DNA from: Haberlea rhodopensis
Taxonomy: Eukaryota; Streptophyta; Magnoliopsida; Lamiales; Gesneriaceae
Assembly: GCA_907163345.1 (NCBI GenBank)
Contig: CAJQUN010000021.1
Location: forward strand, 8,680,001-8,744,000
DNA length: 64,000 bases
Direction: 5' to 3'
Part shown: piece after piece, positions 13,166 through 26,891 of the stretch
Layout: the number at the start of each line of letters is the position of its first letter
Numbering within the stretch: the first letter of the stretch is position 1
Translations under genes and position numbers: made by a program
The notes under the pieces: model-generated
Databases searched by the model: none
Told to the model about the DNA's origin: nothing
What the model saw: the letters and a program-made list of their open reading frames with translations, nothing else

Positions 13166-13181
13166 CCGTTTGACATCTCTA
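13161..13181 (-). repeat. hAT 5' terminal inverted repeat (single surviving end)
   Basis: Read from 13181 on the minus strand this is TAGAGATGTCAAACGGAGCG, which resembles the T/CAGRGATG start of Ac-like termini. The adjacent plus-strand ACTTTTTCAAACAAAG is ordinary satellite, so the edge is sharp. The partner repeat and the 8-bp target duplication cannot be checked because the other end is deleted. Confidence 0.75.
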
Positions 13182-16100
13182 ACTTTTTCAAACAAAGAAA
13201 ATGATGTTCAAAAGACATAATCGAATATTCGCATGAAATCAAAATTTCTAAAAAAATTAAAACTTACGTAAATTGTGAAAATTTCTCAAAATCATCATCC
13301 AAACAAGAAAATGTACTCAAGATTTGATGTTAAAATTCCACAAATAGAATTTGTTTACGAAGACAAATACTCGAATATTCGCACAAAATCTTCATCCAAC
13401 AAAGAAAATGATGTACTCAAGTCCTATACTCGCACAAAATAGAAATTTATCAAAAAATCAAAAAACATTTGTAATTTGTGAAATTATCTTAATAATTTCT
13501 TCCAACTAAGAAAGTGATGTACTCAAAATAAATACTTGAATATTTGGGCAAATCAAAATTTATCAAAAAATAAAAAAAAACCTACGAAATTCTGAAAATT
13601 TCTCAAAACTTTGCTCCAAATAAGAAAATGGTGTACTCAAGACTAGATTTTAAAATTCCACAAATTGAATTGGTTTACAAACACATATACTCGAATATTC
13701 ACAGAAAAAAGGAATTTATGAAAAAAATAAAAAAACGCACGAAACTATGAAAAATGCTCAAACACTTTTTCCAACAAAGAAAATTATATATTCAAAACAC
13801 ATAATCAAATATTCGCACGAAATCCAAATTTCTAAAACAATCAAAAGACTTTCGTAATTTTGAAAAATTTCTGAAAATCATCATCCAACCGAGAAAATGT
13901 ACTCAAGCTTTGATGTTAAAATTCCACCAACTGAATTTTTTAACAAAGAGATTTACTCAAATATTAGCACAAAATCTCATTACAACTAAAAAAATGATGT
14001 ACTCAAGATTTATACTCGAATATTCGCATAAAATCTTCATCCAAAAAAGAAAATTATGTACTCAAGATCTATAACTCGAATATTCGCACGAAGTAGAAAT
14101 TTATTAAAAAATAAAAAAACGTCCTTAATTGTAAAAATTGCTCAAAAGTTTCTTCCAACCAAGAATATGATGTACTCAAGACAAATAATTGAATGAATAT
14201 TCACACAAAATAGAAATTTATCAAAAAATAAAAAAAACATACGTAATTTTTGAATATATCTTAATAACTTCTTCCATCTACGAAAATGATATACTAAAAA
14301 ATATATACTTGAATATTTGGACAAATCCAAATTTATCAAAAAATTAAAAAAAAAACTTCCGAAATTCTGAAAATTTCGCAAAACCTTCTTTCCAAATAAG
14401 AAAATGGTGTAATAAAAGACTAGATGTTAAAATTTAAATATCTGAATTGCTTTACGAAGACATATACTTAAACATTCACATGGAAAAACTAATCAAAAAA
14501 TAAAATTAACGTCTGTAACTGTGAAAATTGCTCAAACACTTTTTCTAACAAAGAAAATGATGTATTAAAAACACATACTCGAATATTCCCATGAAATCAA
14601 AATTTCTACAAAAATCAAAAAACTTACGTAATTTGTGAAATTTCTCAAAATCATCATCCAACCAAGAAAATATACTCAAGATTTGATGTTAAAATTCCAC
14701 AAATAGAATTTGTTTACGAAGGCATATACTCGAATATTCGCACAAAATCTTCATCCAACAAAGAAAATGATGCTCAAGTCCTATACTCGCACAAAATAGA
14801 AATTTATCAAAAAATCAAAAAACATTTGTAATTTGTGAAATTATCTTAATAATTTCTTCCAACTAAGAAAGTGATGTACTCAAAATAAATATTTGAATAT
14901 TTGGGCTAATCAAAATTTATCAAAAAATAAAAAAAACCTACGAAAATCTGAAAATTTCTCAAAACCTTCCTCCAAATAAGAAAATGTTGTACTCAAGACT
15001 AGATGTTAAAATTCCACAAATTGAATTGGTTTACAAAGGCATATACTCGAATATTCACACAAAAAAGAAATTTAGGAAAAAAAATAATAAATTCTCGTAA
15101 CAATGAAAATTGCTCAAAAACTTTTTCCAAAAAAGAAAATGATATTTGGGAAAATTTCTGGAAATCATCTTCCAACCGAGAAAATGTACTCAAGATTTGA
15201 TGTTAAAATTCCACAAATTGAATTTTTTTTAAAAAAAGACATTTACTCAAATATTAGCACAATACGCGAATATTCGCAAAAAATCTTCATCCAACAAAGA
15301 AAATGATGTACTCAAGACCTATAACTCGAATATTCGCACGAAATCGAAATTTATTAAAAAAACAAAACGTGCTTAATTGTAAAAATTGCTCAAAAGTTTC
15401 TTACAACCAAGAAAATGATGTACTCAAGACATATAATTGAATGAATATTCACACAAAATAGAAATTTATCAAAAAACAAAAAAAACATACGTAATTTTTG
15501 AATATATCTTAATAACTTCTTCCATCTAAGAAAATGATATACTCAAAAATATATACTTGAATATTTAGACAAATCGAAATTTATCAAAAAATTAAAGAAA
15601 AAACTTCCGAAATTCTGAAAATTTCGCAAAACCTTCTTTCCAAATAAGAAAATGGTGTAATAAAAAGACTAGATGTTAAAATTCTAATATCTGAATTGCT
15701 TTACGAAGACATATACTTAAACATTCACACGAAAATGAAACTAATGAAAAAAAAATAAAAAAACGTCCGTAACTGTGAAAATTGCTCAAACACTTTTTCT
15801 AACAAAGAAAATGATGTATTCAAAACACATAATCGAATATTCGCATGAAATCAAAATTTCTAAAAAAATCATAAAAGTTACGTAATTTGTGAAAATTTCT
15901 CAAAATCATCATCCAAACAAGAAAATGTACTCAAGATTTGATGATAAAATTCCACAAATAGAATTTGTTTACGAAGACATATACTCGAATATTCGCACAA
16001 AATCTTCATCCAACAAAGAAAATGATGTACTCAAGTCCTATACTCGTACAAAATAGAAATTTATCAAAAAATCAAAAAACATATGTAATTTGTGAAATTA

Positions 16101-19100
16101 TCTTAATAATTTCTTCCAACTAAGAAAGTGATGTACTCAAAATAAATACTTGAATATTTGGGCAAATCAAAATTTATCAAAAAATAAAAAAAACCTACGA
16201 ATTTCTGAAAATTTCTCAAAACTTTCCTCCAAATAAGAAAATGTTGTACTCAAGACTAGATGTTAAAATTCCACAAATTGAATTGGTTTACAAAGGCATA
16301 TACTCGAATATTCACACAAAAAAGAAATTTAGGAAAAAAAATAAAAAACGTTCGTAACTATGAAAATTGCTCAAACACTTTTTCCAAAAAAGAAAATGAT
16401 ATTTGGGAAAATTTCTGAAAATCATCTTCCAACCGAGAAAATGTACTCAAGATTTGATGTTAAAATTCCACAAACTGAATTTTTTTTTAAAAAAGACATT
16501 TACTCAAATATTAGCACAAAATCTCCTTACAACTAAGAAAATGATGTACTCAAGGCTTATACTCGAATATTCGCACAAATTCTTCATCCAACAGAGAAAA
16601 TGATGTATTAAAGATTTATAACTAGAATATTCGCACGAAATCAAAATTTATTAAAAAATCAAAAACGTGCTTAATTGTAAAAATTGCTCAAAAGTTTCTT
16701 CCAGCCAAGAAAATGATGTACTCAAGACATATAATTGAATGAATATTTACACAAATAGAAATTTATCAACAAATAAAAAAGCATACGTAATTTTTGAATA
16801 TATCTTAATAACATCTTCCATCTAAGAAAATGATATACTCAAAAATATATACTTGAATATTTGGACAAATCGAAATTTATCAAAAAATTAAAAAAAAAAC
16901 TTCCGAAATTCTGAAAATTTCGCAAAACCGTTTTTCCAAATAAGAAAATGGTGTACTAAAAAGACTAGATGTTAAAATTCTAATATCTGAATTGCTTTAC
17001 GAAGACATATACTTAAACATTCACACGGAAATGAAACTAATGAAAAAAATAAAAAACGTCTGTAACTGTGAAAATTGCTCAAACACTTTTTCTAACAAAG
17101 AAAATGATGTATTCAAAACACATAATCGAATATTCGCATGAAATCAAAATTTCTAAAAAAATCAAAAAACTTACGTAATTTGTGAAAATTTCTCAAAATC
17201 ATCATTCAAACAAGAAAATGTACTCAAGATTTGATGTTAAAATTCCACAAATAGAATTTGTTTACGAAGACATATACTCGAATATTTGCACAAAATCTTC
17301 ATCCAACAAAGAAAATGATGTACTCAAGTCCTATACTCGTACAAAATAGAAATTTATCAAAAAATCAAAAAACATATGTAATTTGTGAAATTATCTTAAT
17401 AATTTCTTTCAACTAAGAAAGTGATGTACTCAAAATAAATATTTGAATATTTGGGCAAATCAAAATTTATCAAAAAATTAAAAAAAACCTACGAAATTTT
17501 GAAAATTTCTCAAAACCTTCCTCCAAATAAGAAAATGTTGTACTCAAGACTAGATGTTAAAATTCCACAAATTGAATTGGTTTACAAAGGCATATACTCG
17601 AATATTCACAAAAAAAAGAAATTTAGGAAAAACAAATAAAAAACGTTTGTAACTATGAAAATTGCTCAAACACTTTTTCCAAAAAAAAAAATGATATTTT
17701 GGAAAATTTCTGAAAATTATCTTCCAACCGAGAAAATGTACTCAAGATTTGATGTTAAAATTCCACAAACTGAATTTTTTTTAAAAAAAGACATTTACTC
17801 AAATATTAGCACAAAATCTCCTTACAACTAAGAAAATGATGTATTCAAGGCTTATACGCGAATATTCGCATAAAATCTTCATCCAACAAAGAAAATGATG
17901 TACTCAAGATCTATAACTCGAATATTCGCACGAAATCGAAATTTATTAAAAAATAAAAAAACTTACTTAATTGTAAAAATTGCTCAAAAGTTTCTTACAA
18001 CCAAGAAAATGATGTACTCAAGACATATAATTGAATGAATATTCACACAAAATAGAAATTTATCAAAAAATAAAAAAAACATACGTAATTTTTGAATATA
18101 TCTTAATAACTTCTTCCATCTAAGAAAATGATATACTCAAAAATATATACTTGAATATTTAGACAAATCGAAATTTATCAAAAAATTAAAGAAAAAACTT
18201 CCGAAATTCTGAAAATTTCGCAAAACCTTCTTTCCAAATAAGAAAATGGTGTAATAAAAAGACTAGATGTTAAAATTCTAATATCTGAATTGCTTTACGA
18301 AGACATATACTTAAACATTCACACGAAAATGAAACTAATGAAAAAAAAATAAAAAAACGTCCGTAACTGTGAAAATTGCTCAAACACTTTTTCTAACAAA
18401 GAAAATGATGTATTCAAAACACATAATCGAATATTCGCATGAAATCAAAATTTCTAAAAAAATCAAAAAAGTTACGTAATTTGTGAAAATTTCTCAAAAT
18501 CATCATCCAAACAAGAAAATGTACTCAAGATTTGATGTTAAAATTCCACAAATAGAATTTGTTTACGAAGACATATACTCGAATATTAGCACAAAATCTT
18601 CATCCAACAAAGAAAATGATGTACTCAAGTCCTATACTCGCACAAAATAGAAATTTATCAAAAACTCAAAAAACATTTGTAATTTGTGAAATTATCTTAA
18701 TAATTTCTTCCAACTAAGAAAGTGATGTACTCACAAGAAATACTTGAATATTTGGGCAAATCAAAATTTATAAAAAAATAAAAAATACCTACAAATTTCT
18801 GAAAATTTCTCAAAACTTTCCTCCAAATAAGAAAATGTTGTACTCAAGGCTAGATGTTAAAATTCCACAAATTGAATTGGTTTACAAAGGCATATACTCG
18901 AATATTCACACAAAAAAGAAATTTAGGAAAAAAAATAAAAAACGTTCGTAACTATGAAAATTGCTCAAACACTTTTTCCAAAAAAGAAAATGATATTTGG
19001 GAAAATTTCTGAAAATCATCTTCCAACCGAGAAAATGTACTCAAGATTTGATGTTAAAATTCCACAAACTGAATTTTTTTTTAAAAAAGACATTTACTCA

Positions 19101-21940
19101 AATATTAGCACAAAATCTCCTTACAACTAAGAAAATGATGTACTCAAGGCTTATACTCGAATATTCGCACAAATTCTTCATCCAACAAAGAAAATGATGT
19201 ATTAAAGATTTATAACTAGAATATTCGCACGAAATCGAAATTTATTAAAAAATCAAAAACGTGCTTAATTGTAAAAATTGCTCAAAAGTTTCTTCCAGCC
19301 AAGAAAATGATGTACTCAAGACATATAATTGAATGAATATTTACACAAATAGAAATTTATCAACAAATAAAAAAAGCATACGTAATTTTTGAATATATCT
19401 TAATAACATCTTCCATCTAAGAAAATGATATACTCAAAAATATATACTTGAATATTTGGACAAATCGAAATTTATCAAAAAATTAAAAAAAAAACTTCCG
19501 AAATTCTGAAAATTTCGCAAAACCGTTTTTCCAAATAAGAAAATGGTGTACTAAAAAGACTAGATGTTAAAATTCTAATATCTGAATTGCTTTACGAAGA
19601 CATATACTTAAACATTCACACGGAAATGAAACTAATGAAAAAAATAAAAAAACGTCTGTAACTGTGAAAATTGCTCAAACACTTTTTCTAACAAAGAAAA
19701 TGATGTATTCAAAACACATAATCGAATATTCGCATGAAATCAAAATATCTAAAAAAATCAAAAAACTTACGTAATTTGTGAAAATTTCTCAAAATCATCA
19801 TTCAAACAAGAAAATGTACTCAAGATTTGATGTTAAAATTCCACAAATAGAATTTGTTTACGAAGACATATACTCGAATATTTGCACAAAATCTTCATCC
19901 AACAAAGAAAATGATGTACTCAAGTCCTATACTCGTACAAAATAGAAATTTATCAAAAAATCAAAAAACATATGTAATTTGTGAAATTATCTTAATAATT
20001 TCTTCCAACTAAGAAAGTGATGTACTCAAAATAAATATTTGAATATTTGGGCAAATCAAAATTTATCAAAAAATTAAAAAAAACCTACGAAATTCTGAAA
20101 ATTTCTCAAAACCTTCCTCCAAATAAGAAAATGTTGTACTCAAGACTAGATGTTAAAATTCCACAAATTGAATTGGTTTACAAAGGCATATACTCGAATA
20201 TTCACACAAAAAAGAAATTTAGGAAAAACAAATAAAAAACGTTTGTAACTATGAAAATTGCTCAAACACTTTTTCCAAAAAAAAAAATGATATTTGGGAA
20301 AATTTCTGAAAATCATCTTCCAACCGAGAAAATGTACTCAAGATTTGATGTTAAAATTCCACAAACTGAATTTTTTTAAAAAAGACATTTACTCAAATAT
20401 TAGCACAAAATCTCCTTACAACTAAGAAAATGATGTATTCAAGGCTTATACGCGAATATTCGCATAAAATCTTCATCCAACAAAGAAAATGATGTACTCA
20501 AGATCTATAACTCGAATATTCGCACGAAATCGAAATTTATTAAAAAATAAAAAAACTTGCTTAATTGTAAAAATTGCTCAAAAGTTTCTTACAACCAAGA
20601 AAATGATGTAATCAAGACATATAATTGAATGAATATTCACACAAAATAGAAATTTATCAAAAAATAAAAAAAACATACGTAATTTTTGAATATATCTTAA
20701 TAACTTCTTCCATCTAAGAAAATGATATACTCAAAAATATATACTTGAATATTTAGACAAATCGAAATTTATCAAAAAATTAAAGAAAAAACTTCCGAAA
20801 TTCTGAAAATTTAACAAAACCTTCTTTCCAAATAAGAAAATGGTGTAATAAAAAGACTAGATGTTAAAATTCTAATATCTGAATTGCTTTACGAAGACAT
20901 ATACTTAAACATTCACACGAAAATGAAACTAATGAAAAAAAAATAAAAAAACGTCCGTAACTGTGAAAATTGCTCAAACACTTTTTCTAACAAAGAAAAT
21001 GATGTATTCAAAACACATAATCGAATATTCGCATGAAATCAAAATTTCTAAAAAAATCAAAAAAGTTACGTAATTTGTGAAAATTTCTCAAAATCATCAT
21101 CCAAACAAGAAAATGTACTCAAGATTTGATGATACAATTCCACAAATAGAATTTGTTTACGAAGACATATACTCGAATATTCGCACAAAATCTTCATCCA
21201 ACAAAGAAAATGATGTACTCAAGTCCTATACTCGTACAAAATAGAAATTTATCAAAAAATCAAAAAACATATGTAATTTGTGAAATTATCTTAATAATTT
21301 CTTCCAACTAAGAAAGTGATGTACTCAAAATAATACTTGAATATTTGGGCAAATCAAAATTTATCAAAAAATAAAAAAAACCTACGAATTTCTGAAAATT
21401 TCTCAAAACTTTCCTCCAAATAAGAAAATGTTGTACTCAAGACTAGATGTTAAAATTCCACAAATTGAATTGGTTTACAAAGGCATATACTCGAATATTC
21501 ACACAAAAAAGAAATTTAGGAAAAAAAATAAAAAACGTTCGTAACTATGAAAATTGCTCAAACACTTTTTCCAAAAAAGAAAATGATATTTGGGAAAATT
21601 TCTGAAAATCATCTTCCAACCGAGAAAATGTACTCAAGATTTGATGTTAAAATTCCACAAACTGAATTTTTTTTAAAAAAAGACATTTACTCATATATTA
21701 GCACAAAATCTCCTTACAACTAAGAAAATGATGTACTCAAAGCTTATACTCGAATATTCGCGCAAATTCTTCATCCAACAAAGTAAATGATGTATTAAAG
21801 ATTTATAACTAGAATATTCGTACGAAATCGAAATTTATTAAAAAATAAAAAACGTGCATAATTGTAAAAATTGCTCAAAAGTTTCTTCCAGCCAAGAAAA
21901 TGATGTACTCAAGACATATAATTGAATGAATATTTACACA
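13182..21940 (+). repeat. Satellite HOR array, block A2 (A-rich strand plus)
   Basis: The same satellite resumes right of the hAT terminus. The marker AAGAAAGTGATG occurs at 13508, 14865, 16122, 17415, 18716, 20011 and 21310, giving units of 1357, 1257, 1293, 1301, 1295 and 1299 bp. The 1257-bp unit has lost about 50 bp near 15262, where AGCACAA joins TACGCGAATATTCG. From about 15.1 kb a dimer of about 2595 bp has been amplified: the private variant AATTAAAGAAAAAACTTCCG recurs near 15591, 18187 and 20783, and the 66-codon frame at 16403 recurs at 18997. The array stops abruptly at 21940, where orientation flips. No genes are present. Confidence 0.95.
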
Positions 21941-24262
21941 GAATTTCGTAGGTTTTTTTCATTTTTTGATAAATTCTGATTTCTCCAAATATTCAAGTAT
22001 TTATTTCGAGTACATCACTTACTTAGTTGGAAGAAATTATTAAGATAATTTCATAAATTAAATAAGTTTTTTGATTTTTTGATAAGTTTCTATTTCATGC
22101 GTATATTCGAGTGTAGGACTTGAGTACATCATTTTCTTTGTTGGATGAAGAATTTGTGCGAATATTTGCGTATATTTCTTCGTAAACAAATTCTATTTGT
22201 GGAATTTTAACATCAAATTTTGTGTACATTTTCTTGGTTGGAAGATGATTTTGAGAAATTTGCACAAATTAAGTAAATTTTTTGATTTTTTTAGAAATTT
22301 TGATTTCATACGAATATTCGAGTATGTGTTTTCAGAATACATCATTTTCTTTGTTAGAAAAAGTGTTTAAGGAATTTTCACAGTTACAGACGATTTTTAT
22401 TTTTTTTCATTAGTTTCGTTTTCGTGTGAATATTTAAGTATATCTCTTCGTAAAGTAATAAAAATATCAGAATTTTAACATCTAGTCTTTTTAGTACATC
22501 ATTTTCTTATTTGGAAAGAAGGTTTTGCGAAATTTTCAGAATTTTGGAAGTTTTTTTTTTTTGATAAATTTCGATTTGTCCAAATATTCAAGTATATATT
22601 TGTGAGTATATCATTTCTTAGATGGAAGAAGTTATTAAGATATATACAAAAATTACGTATGTTTTTTTATTTTTGATAAATTTCTATTTTGTGTGAATAT
22701 TCAAGTATATGTCTTGAGTACATCATTTTCTTTGTTGGAAGAAACTTTTTTACAATTTTTACAATTAAGCACGATTTTTGATTTTTTAATAAATTTCGAT
22801 TTCGTGCGAATATTTGAGTATAGATCTTGAGTATATCATTTTCTTTGTTGGATGAAGATTTTATGCGAATATTCGAGTATAAGTCTTGAGTACATCATTT
22901 TCTTAAGTTGTAAGGAGATTTTGTGCTAATATTTCAATAAATATCTTTGCAAAAAAATTCAATTTGTGGAATATTAACATCAAATCTTGAGTACATTTTC
23001 TTGGGTGGAAGATGATTTTAAGAAATTTTCACAAATTACGAAAGTCTTTTGATTTATTTAGAAATTTTGATTTCATGCGAATATTTGATTATGTGTTTTG
23101 AATACATCATTTTCTTTGTTGGAAAAAGTGTTTGAGCAATTTTCTTAGTTACGGGCATTTTTTTATTTTTTTTTCATAAATTTCTTTTTTTTTGTGAATA
23201 TTCGAGTATATGTCTTTGTAAACCAATTCAATTTGTGGAATTTTAACATCTATTCTTGAGTACATCATTTTCTTATTTGGAGGAAAGTTTTGAGAAATTT
23301 TCAGAATTTCGTAGGTTTTTTTCATTTTTTTGTAAATTTTGATTTCTCCAAATATTCAAGTATTTATTTCGAGTACATCACTTACTTAGTTGGAAGAAAT
23401 TATTAAGATAATTTCATAAATTAAATAAGTTTTTTGATTTTTTGATAAGTTTCTATTTCATGCGTATATTCGAGTGTAGGACTTGAGTACATCATTTTCT
23501 TTGTTGGATGAAGAATTTGTGCGAATATTTGCGTATATTTCTTCGTAAACAAATTCTATTTGTGGAATTTTAACATCAAATTTTGTGTACATTTTCTTGG
23601 TTGGAAGATGATTTTGAGAAATTTGCACAAATTAAGTAAATTTTTTGATTTTTTTAGAAATTTTGATTTCATACGAATATTCGAGTATGTGTTTTCAGAA
23701 TACATCATTTTCTTTGTTAGAAAAAGTGTTTAAGGAATTTTCACAGTTACAGACGATTTTTATTTTTTTTCATTAGTTTCGTTTTCGTGTGAATATTTAA
23801 GTATATCTCTTCGTAAAGTAATAAAAATATCAGAATTTTAACATCTAGTCTTTTTAGTACATCATTTTCTTATTTGGAAAGAAGGTTTTGCGAAATTTTC
23901 AGAATTTTGGAAGTTTTTTTTTTTTGGTAAATTTCGATTTGTCCAAATATTCAAGTATATATTTGTGAGTATATCATTTCTTAGATGGAAGAAGTTATTA
24001 AGATATATACAAAAATTACGTATGTTTTTTTTATTTTTTGATAAATTTCTATTTTGTGTGAATATTCAAGTATATGTCTTGAGTACATCATTTTCTTTGT
24101 TGGAAGAAACTTTTTTACAATTTTTACAATTAAGCACGATTTTTGATTTTATAATAAATTTCGATTTCGTGCGAATATTTGAGTATAGATCTTGAGTATA
24201 TCATTTTCTTTGTTGGATGAAGATTTTATGCGAATATTCGAGTATAAGTCTTGAGTACATCA
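21941..24262 (-). repeat. Recent local duplication of about 960 bp beside the inversion point
   Basis: The segment 21941 to about 22898 is repeated almost exactly at 23304-24262, a 1363-bp offset. Both copies share private variants not seen elsewhere in the array, such as CACTTACTTAGTTGG, AAATTAAATAAG, TTTTCAGAATACATC and TGTTTAAGGAATTTTC. Only a few differences separate them, for example GATAAATTCTG against TGTAAATTTTG. The duplication starts precisely at the inversion breakpoint. Confidence 0.85.
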
Positions 24263-26886
24263 CAGTTACAGACGTTTTTTTATTGTTTTTTCATTAGTTT
24301 CAATTTTGTGTTAATATTTAAGTATATATCTTCGTAAAGTAATTCAAATATCAGAATTTTAACATCTAGTCTTTTTAGTACATCATTTTCTTATTTGGAA
24401 AGAAGGTTTTGCGAAATTTTCAGAATTTCGGAAGTTTTTTTTTTGATAAATTTTGATTTGTCCAAATATTCAAGTATATATGTTTGAGTACATCATTTTC
24501 TTAGATGGAAGAGTTATTATGATATATTCAAAAATTACGATTGTATTTTTATTTTTTGATAAATTTCTATTTTGTGTGAATATTCAAGTATATGTCTTGA
24601 GTACATCATTTTCTTGGTTGGAAGAAAGTTTTGAGCAATTTTTAAAATTAAGCACGTTTTTTGATTTTTAATAAATTTCGACTTCGTGCGAATATTCGAG
24701 TATAGATCTTGAGTACATGATTTTTTCTTTGTTAGATGAAGATTTTATGCGAATATTCGAGTATATAAGTCTTGAGTACATCATTTTCTTAGTTGTAAGG
24801 AGATTTTGTGCTAATATTTGAGTAAATGCCTTTGTAAAAAAATACAATTTTTGGAATTTTAACATCAAATCTTGAGTACATTTTCTTGGTTGGAAGATGA
24901 TTTTCAGAAATTTTCACAAATTACGAAATTCTTTTGATTTTTTTAGAAATTTTGATTTCATGCGAATATTTGATTATGTCTTTTGAATACATCATTTTCT
25001 TTGTTGGAAAAAGTGTTTGAGCAATTTTCTTAGTTACGGGCGTTTTTTTATTTTTTTCAGATTTTTATTTTTTGATTGATTTGTCCAAAAATTGAAGTAT
25101 TTATTTTGAGTACATCACTTTTTTAGTTGGAAGAAATTATTAAGATAATTTCACAAATTGCATATGTTTTTTGATTTTTTGATAAATTTCTATATTGTGC
25201 GAATATTCGAGTTGAGTACATCATTTTCTTTGTTGGATGAAGATTTTGTGTTAATATTCGAGTATATGACTTCAAGGTAAACAAATTCTATTTGTGGAAT
25301 TTTAACATCAAATCTTGAGTACATTTTCTTGGTTGGATGATGATTTTGAGAAATTTTCACATATTACGTAAGCTTTTTGATTTTTTTAGAAATTTTGTTT
25401 TCATGCGAATATTCGAGTATGTGTTTTGAATACATCGTTTTCTTTGTTAGAAAAAGTGTTTGAGCACTTTTCACAGTTACAGACGTTTTTTTAGTTTTTT
25501 CATTAGTTTCATTTTCGTGTGAATATTTAAGTATATGTCTTCGTAAAGCAATTCAGATATTAGAATTTTAACATCTAGACTTTTTTCTACAACATTTTCT
25601 TATTTGGAAAGAAGGTTTTGCGAAATTTTCAGAATTTCGGAAGTTTTTTTTAATTTTTTGTAAATTTCGATTTGTCCAAATATTCAAGTATAAATTTTTG
25701 AGTATATCATTTTCTTAGATGGAAGAAGTTATTAAGATATATTCAAAAGTTACGTATGATTTTTTATTTTTGATAAATTTCTATTTTGTGTGAATATTCA
25801 AGTATATGTCCTTGAGTACATCATTTTCTTAGTTGGAAGAAAGTTTTGATCAATTTTTTCAATTAAGTATGTTTTTTGATTTTTTTAATAAATTTCGATT
25901 TCATGCGAATATTTGAGTTATAGATCTTGAGTACATCATTTTCATGTTGGATGAAGATTTTATGCGAATATTCGAGCATAAGTCTTGAGTACATCATTTT
26001 CTTAGTTGTAAGGTGATTTTGTGCTAAATATTTGAGTAAATATCTTTGTACAAAAATCCAGTTTCTGGAATTTTAACATCAAAATATTGAGTACATTTTC
26101 TTGGTTGGAAGATGATTTTTCGAAATTTTCACAAATTACGAAAGTCTTTTGATATTTTTAGAAATTTTTATTTCGTGCGAATATTTGATTTTGTGTTTTG
26201 AATACATCATTTTCTTTGTTGGAAAAAGTGTTTGAGCAATTTTCATAGTTACGGGCGTTTTTTTTTATTTTTTTCATAAATTTCTTTTTTTTTGTGAATA
26301 TTCGAGTGTATGTCTTTGTAAACCGATTCAATTTGTGGAATTTTAGCATCTAGTCTTGAGTACATCATTTTCTTATTTGGAGGAATGTTTTGAGAAATTT
26401 TCAGAATTTCCTAGGTTTATTTTAATTTTTGAAAATTTTTGATTTGTCCAATTATTCAAGTATTTATTTTGAGTATATCACTTTCTTAGTTGGAAGAAAT
26501 TATTAATATAATTTCACAAATTACATATGTTTTTTGATTTTTTGATAAATTTATATTTTGTGCGAATATTCGAGTATAGTACATCATTTTCTTTGTTGGA
26601 TAAAGATTTTGTGCGAATATTTGAGTATATGTCTTCGTAAACAAATTCTATTTGTGGAATTTTAACATCAAATCTTGAGTACATTTTCTTGATCGGATGA
26701 TGATTTTGAGAAAATTACGTAAGCATTTTGATTTTTTTAGAAATTTTGATTTCATGCGAATATTCGAGTATGTGTTTTGAATACATCATTTTCTATGTTA
26801 GAAAAGGTGTTTGAGCAATTTTCACAGTTAAAAACGTTTTTTTTATTTTTTTTCATTAGTTCCATTTCCGTGTGAATATTTAAGTA

Positions 26887-26891
26887 TATGT
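26887..26891. repeat. Target site duplication TATGT (left)
   Basis: The satellite consensus AAGTATATGTCTTCG is interrupted after TATGT. The same five bases reappear at 28940-28944 before CTTCGTAAAGC. Confidence 0.9.

Larger units (their letters stand above)
11840..13181 (-). mobile_element. Truncated hAT-superfamily DNA transposon
   Basis: This is a minus-strand DNA transposon that has lost its 3' part. Its 5' terminus is at 13181, where the minus strand reads TAGAGATGTCAAACGGAG, close to the Ac/hAT terminal consensus (Ac begins CAGGGATGAAA). Satellite sequence resumes immediately outside. Inward lie a GC-rich subterminal zone (about 13005-13165), a GATCGATC palindrome cluster (12877-12975), an AT-rich leader (12587-12870) and a broken transposase reading frame that begins at 12586. 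At about 11840 the coding sequence runs directly into satellite, with no 3' terminal repeat and no catalytic or hAT-C dimerisation region. The flanking satellite is not contiguous: about 115 bp of the HOR is missing between the two sides. One deletion that removed the transposon 3' end together with adjacent satellite would explain both. The element cannot encode an active transposase. Confidence 0.88.
21941..26891 (-). repeat. Satellite HOR array, block B1 (inverted orientation)
   Basis: From 21941 the T-rich complement of the satellite is on the plus strand: ACATCATTTTCTTTGTTGG replaces CCAACAAAGAAAATGATGT. The block is more diverged than its neighbours and includes several broken joints. 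At about 24262 GAGTACATCA joins CAGTTACAGACG, and near 25065 a TTTTTTTCA end joins GATTTTTATTTTTTGATTGA. It is interrupted at 26892 by the solo LTR. I see no genes. Confidence 0.93.

Noticed and set aside
12834..13242. Overlapping frames of 79-107 codons on both strands in the GC-rich part of the hAT element
   Set aside because: They come from CGTGCC-type low-complexity repeats, which are open on both strands at once. No family resemblance.
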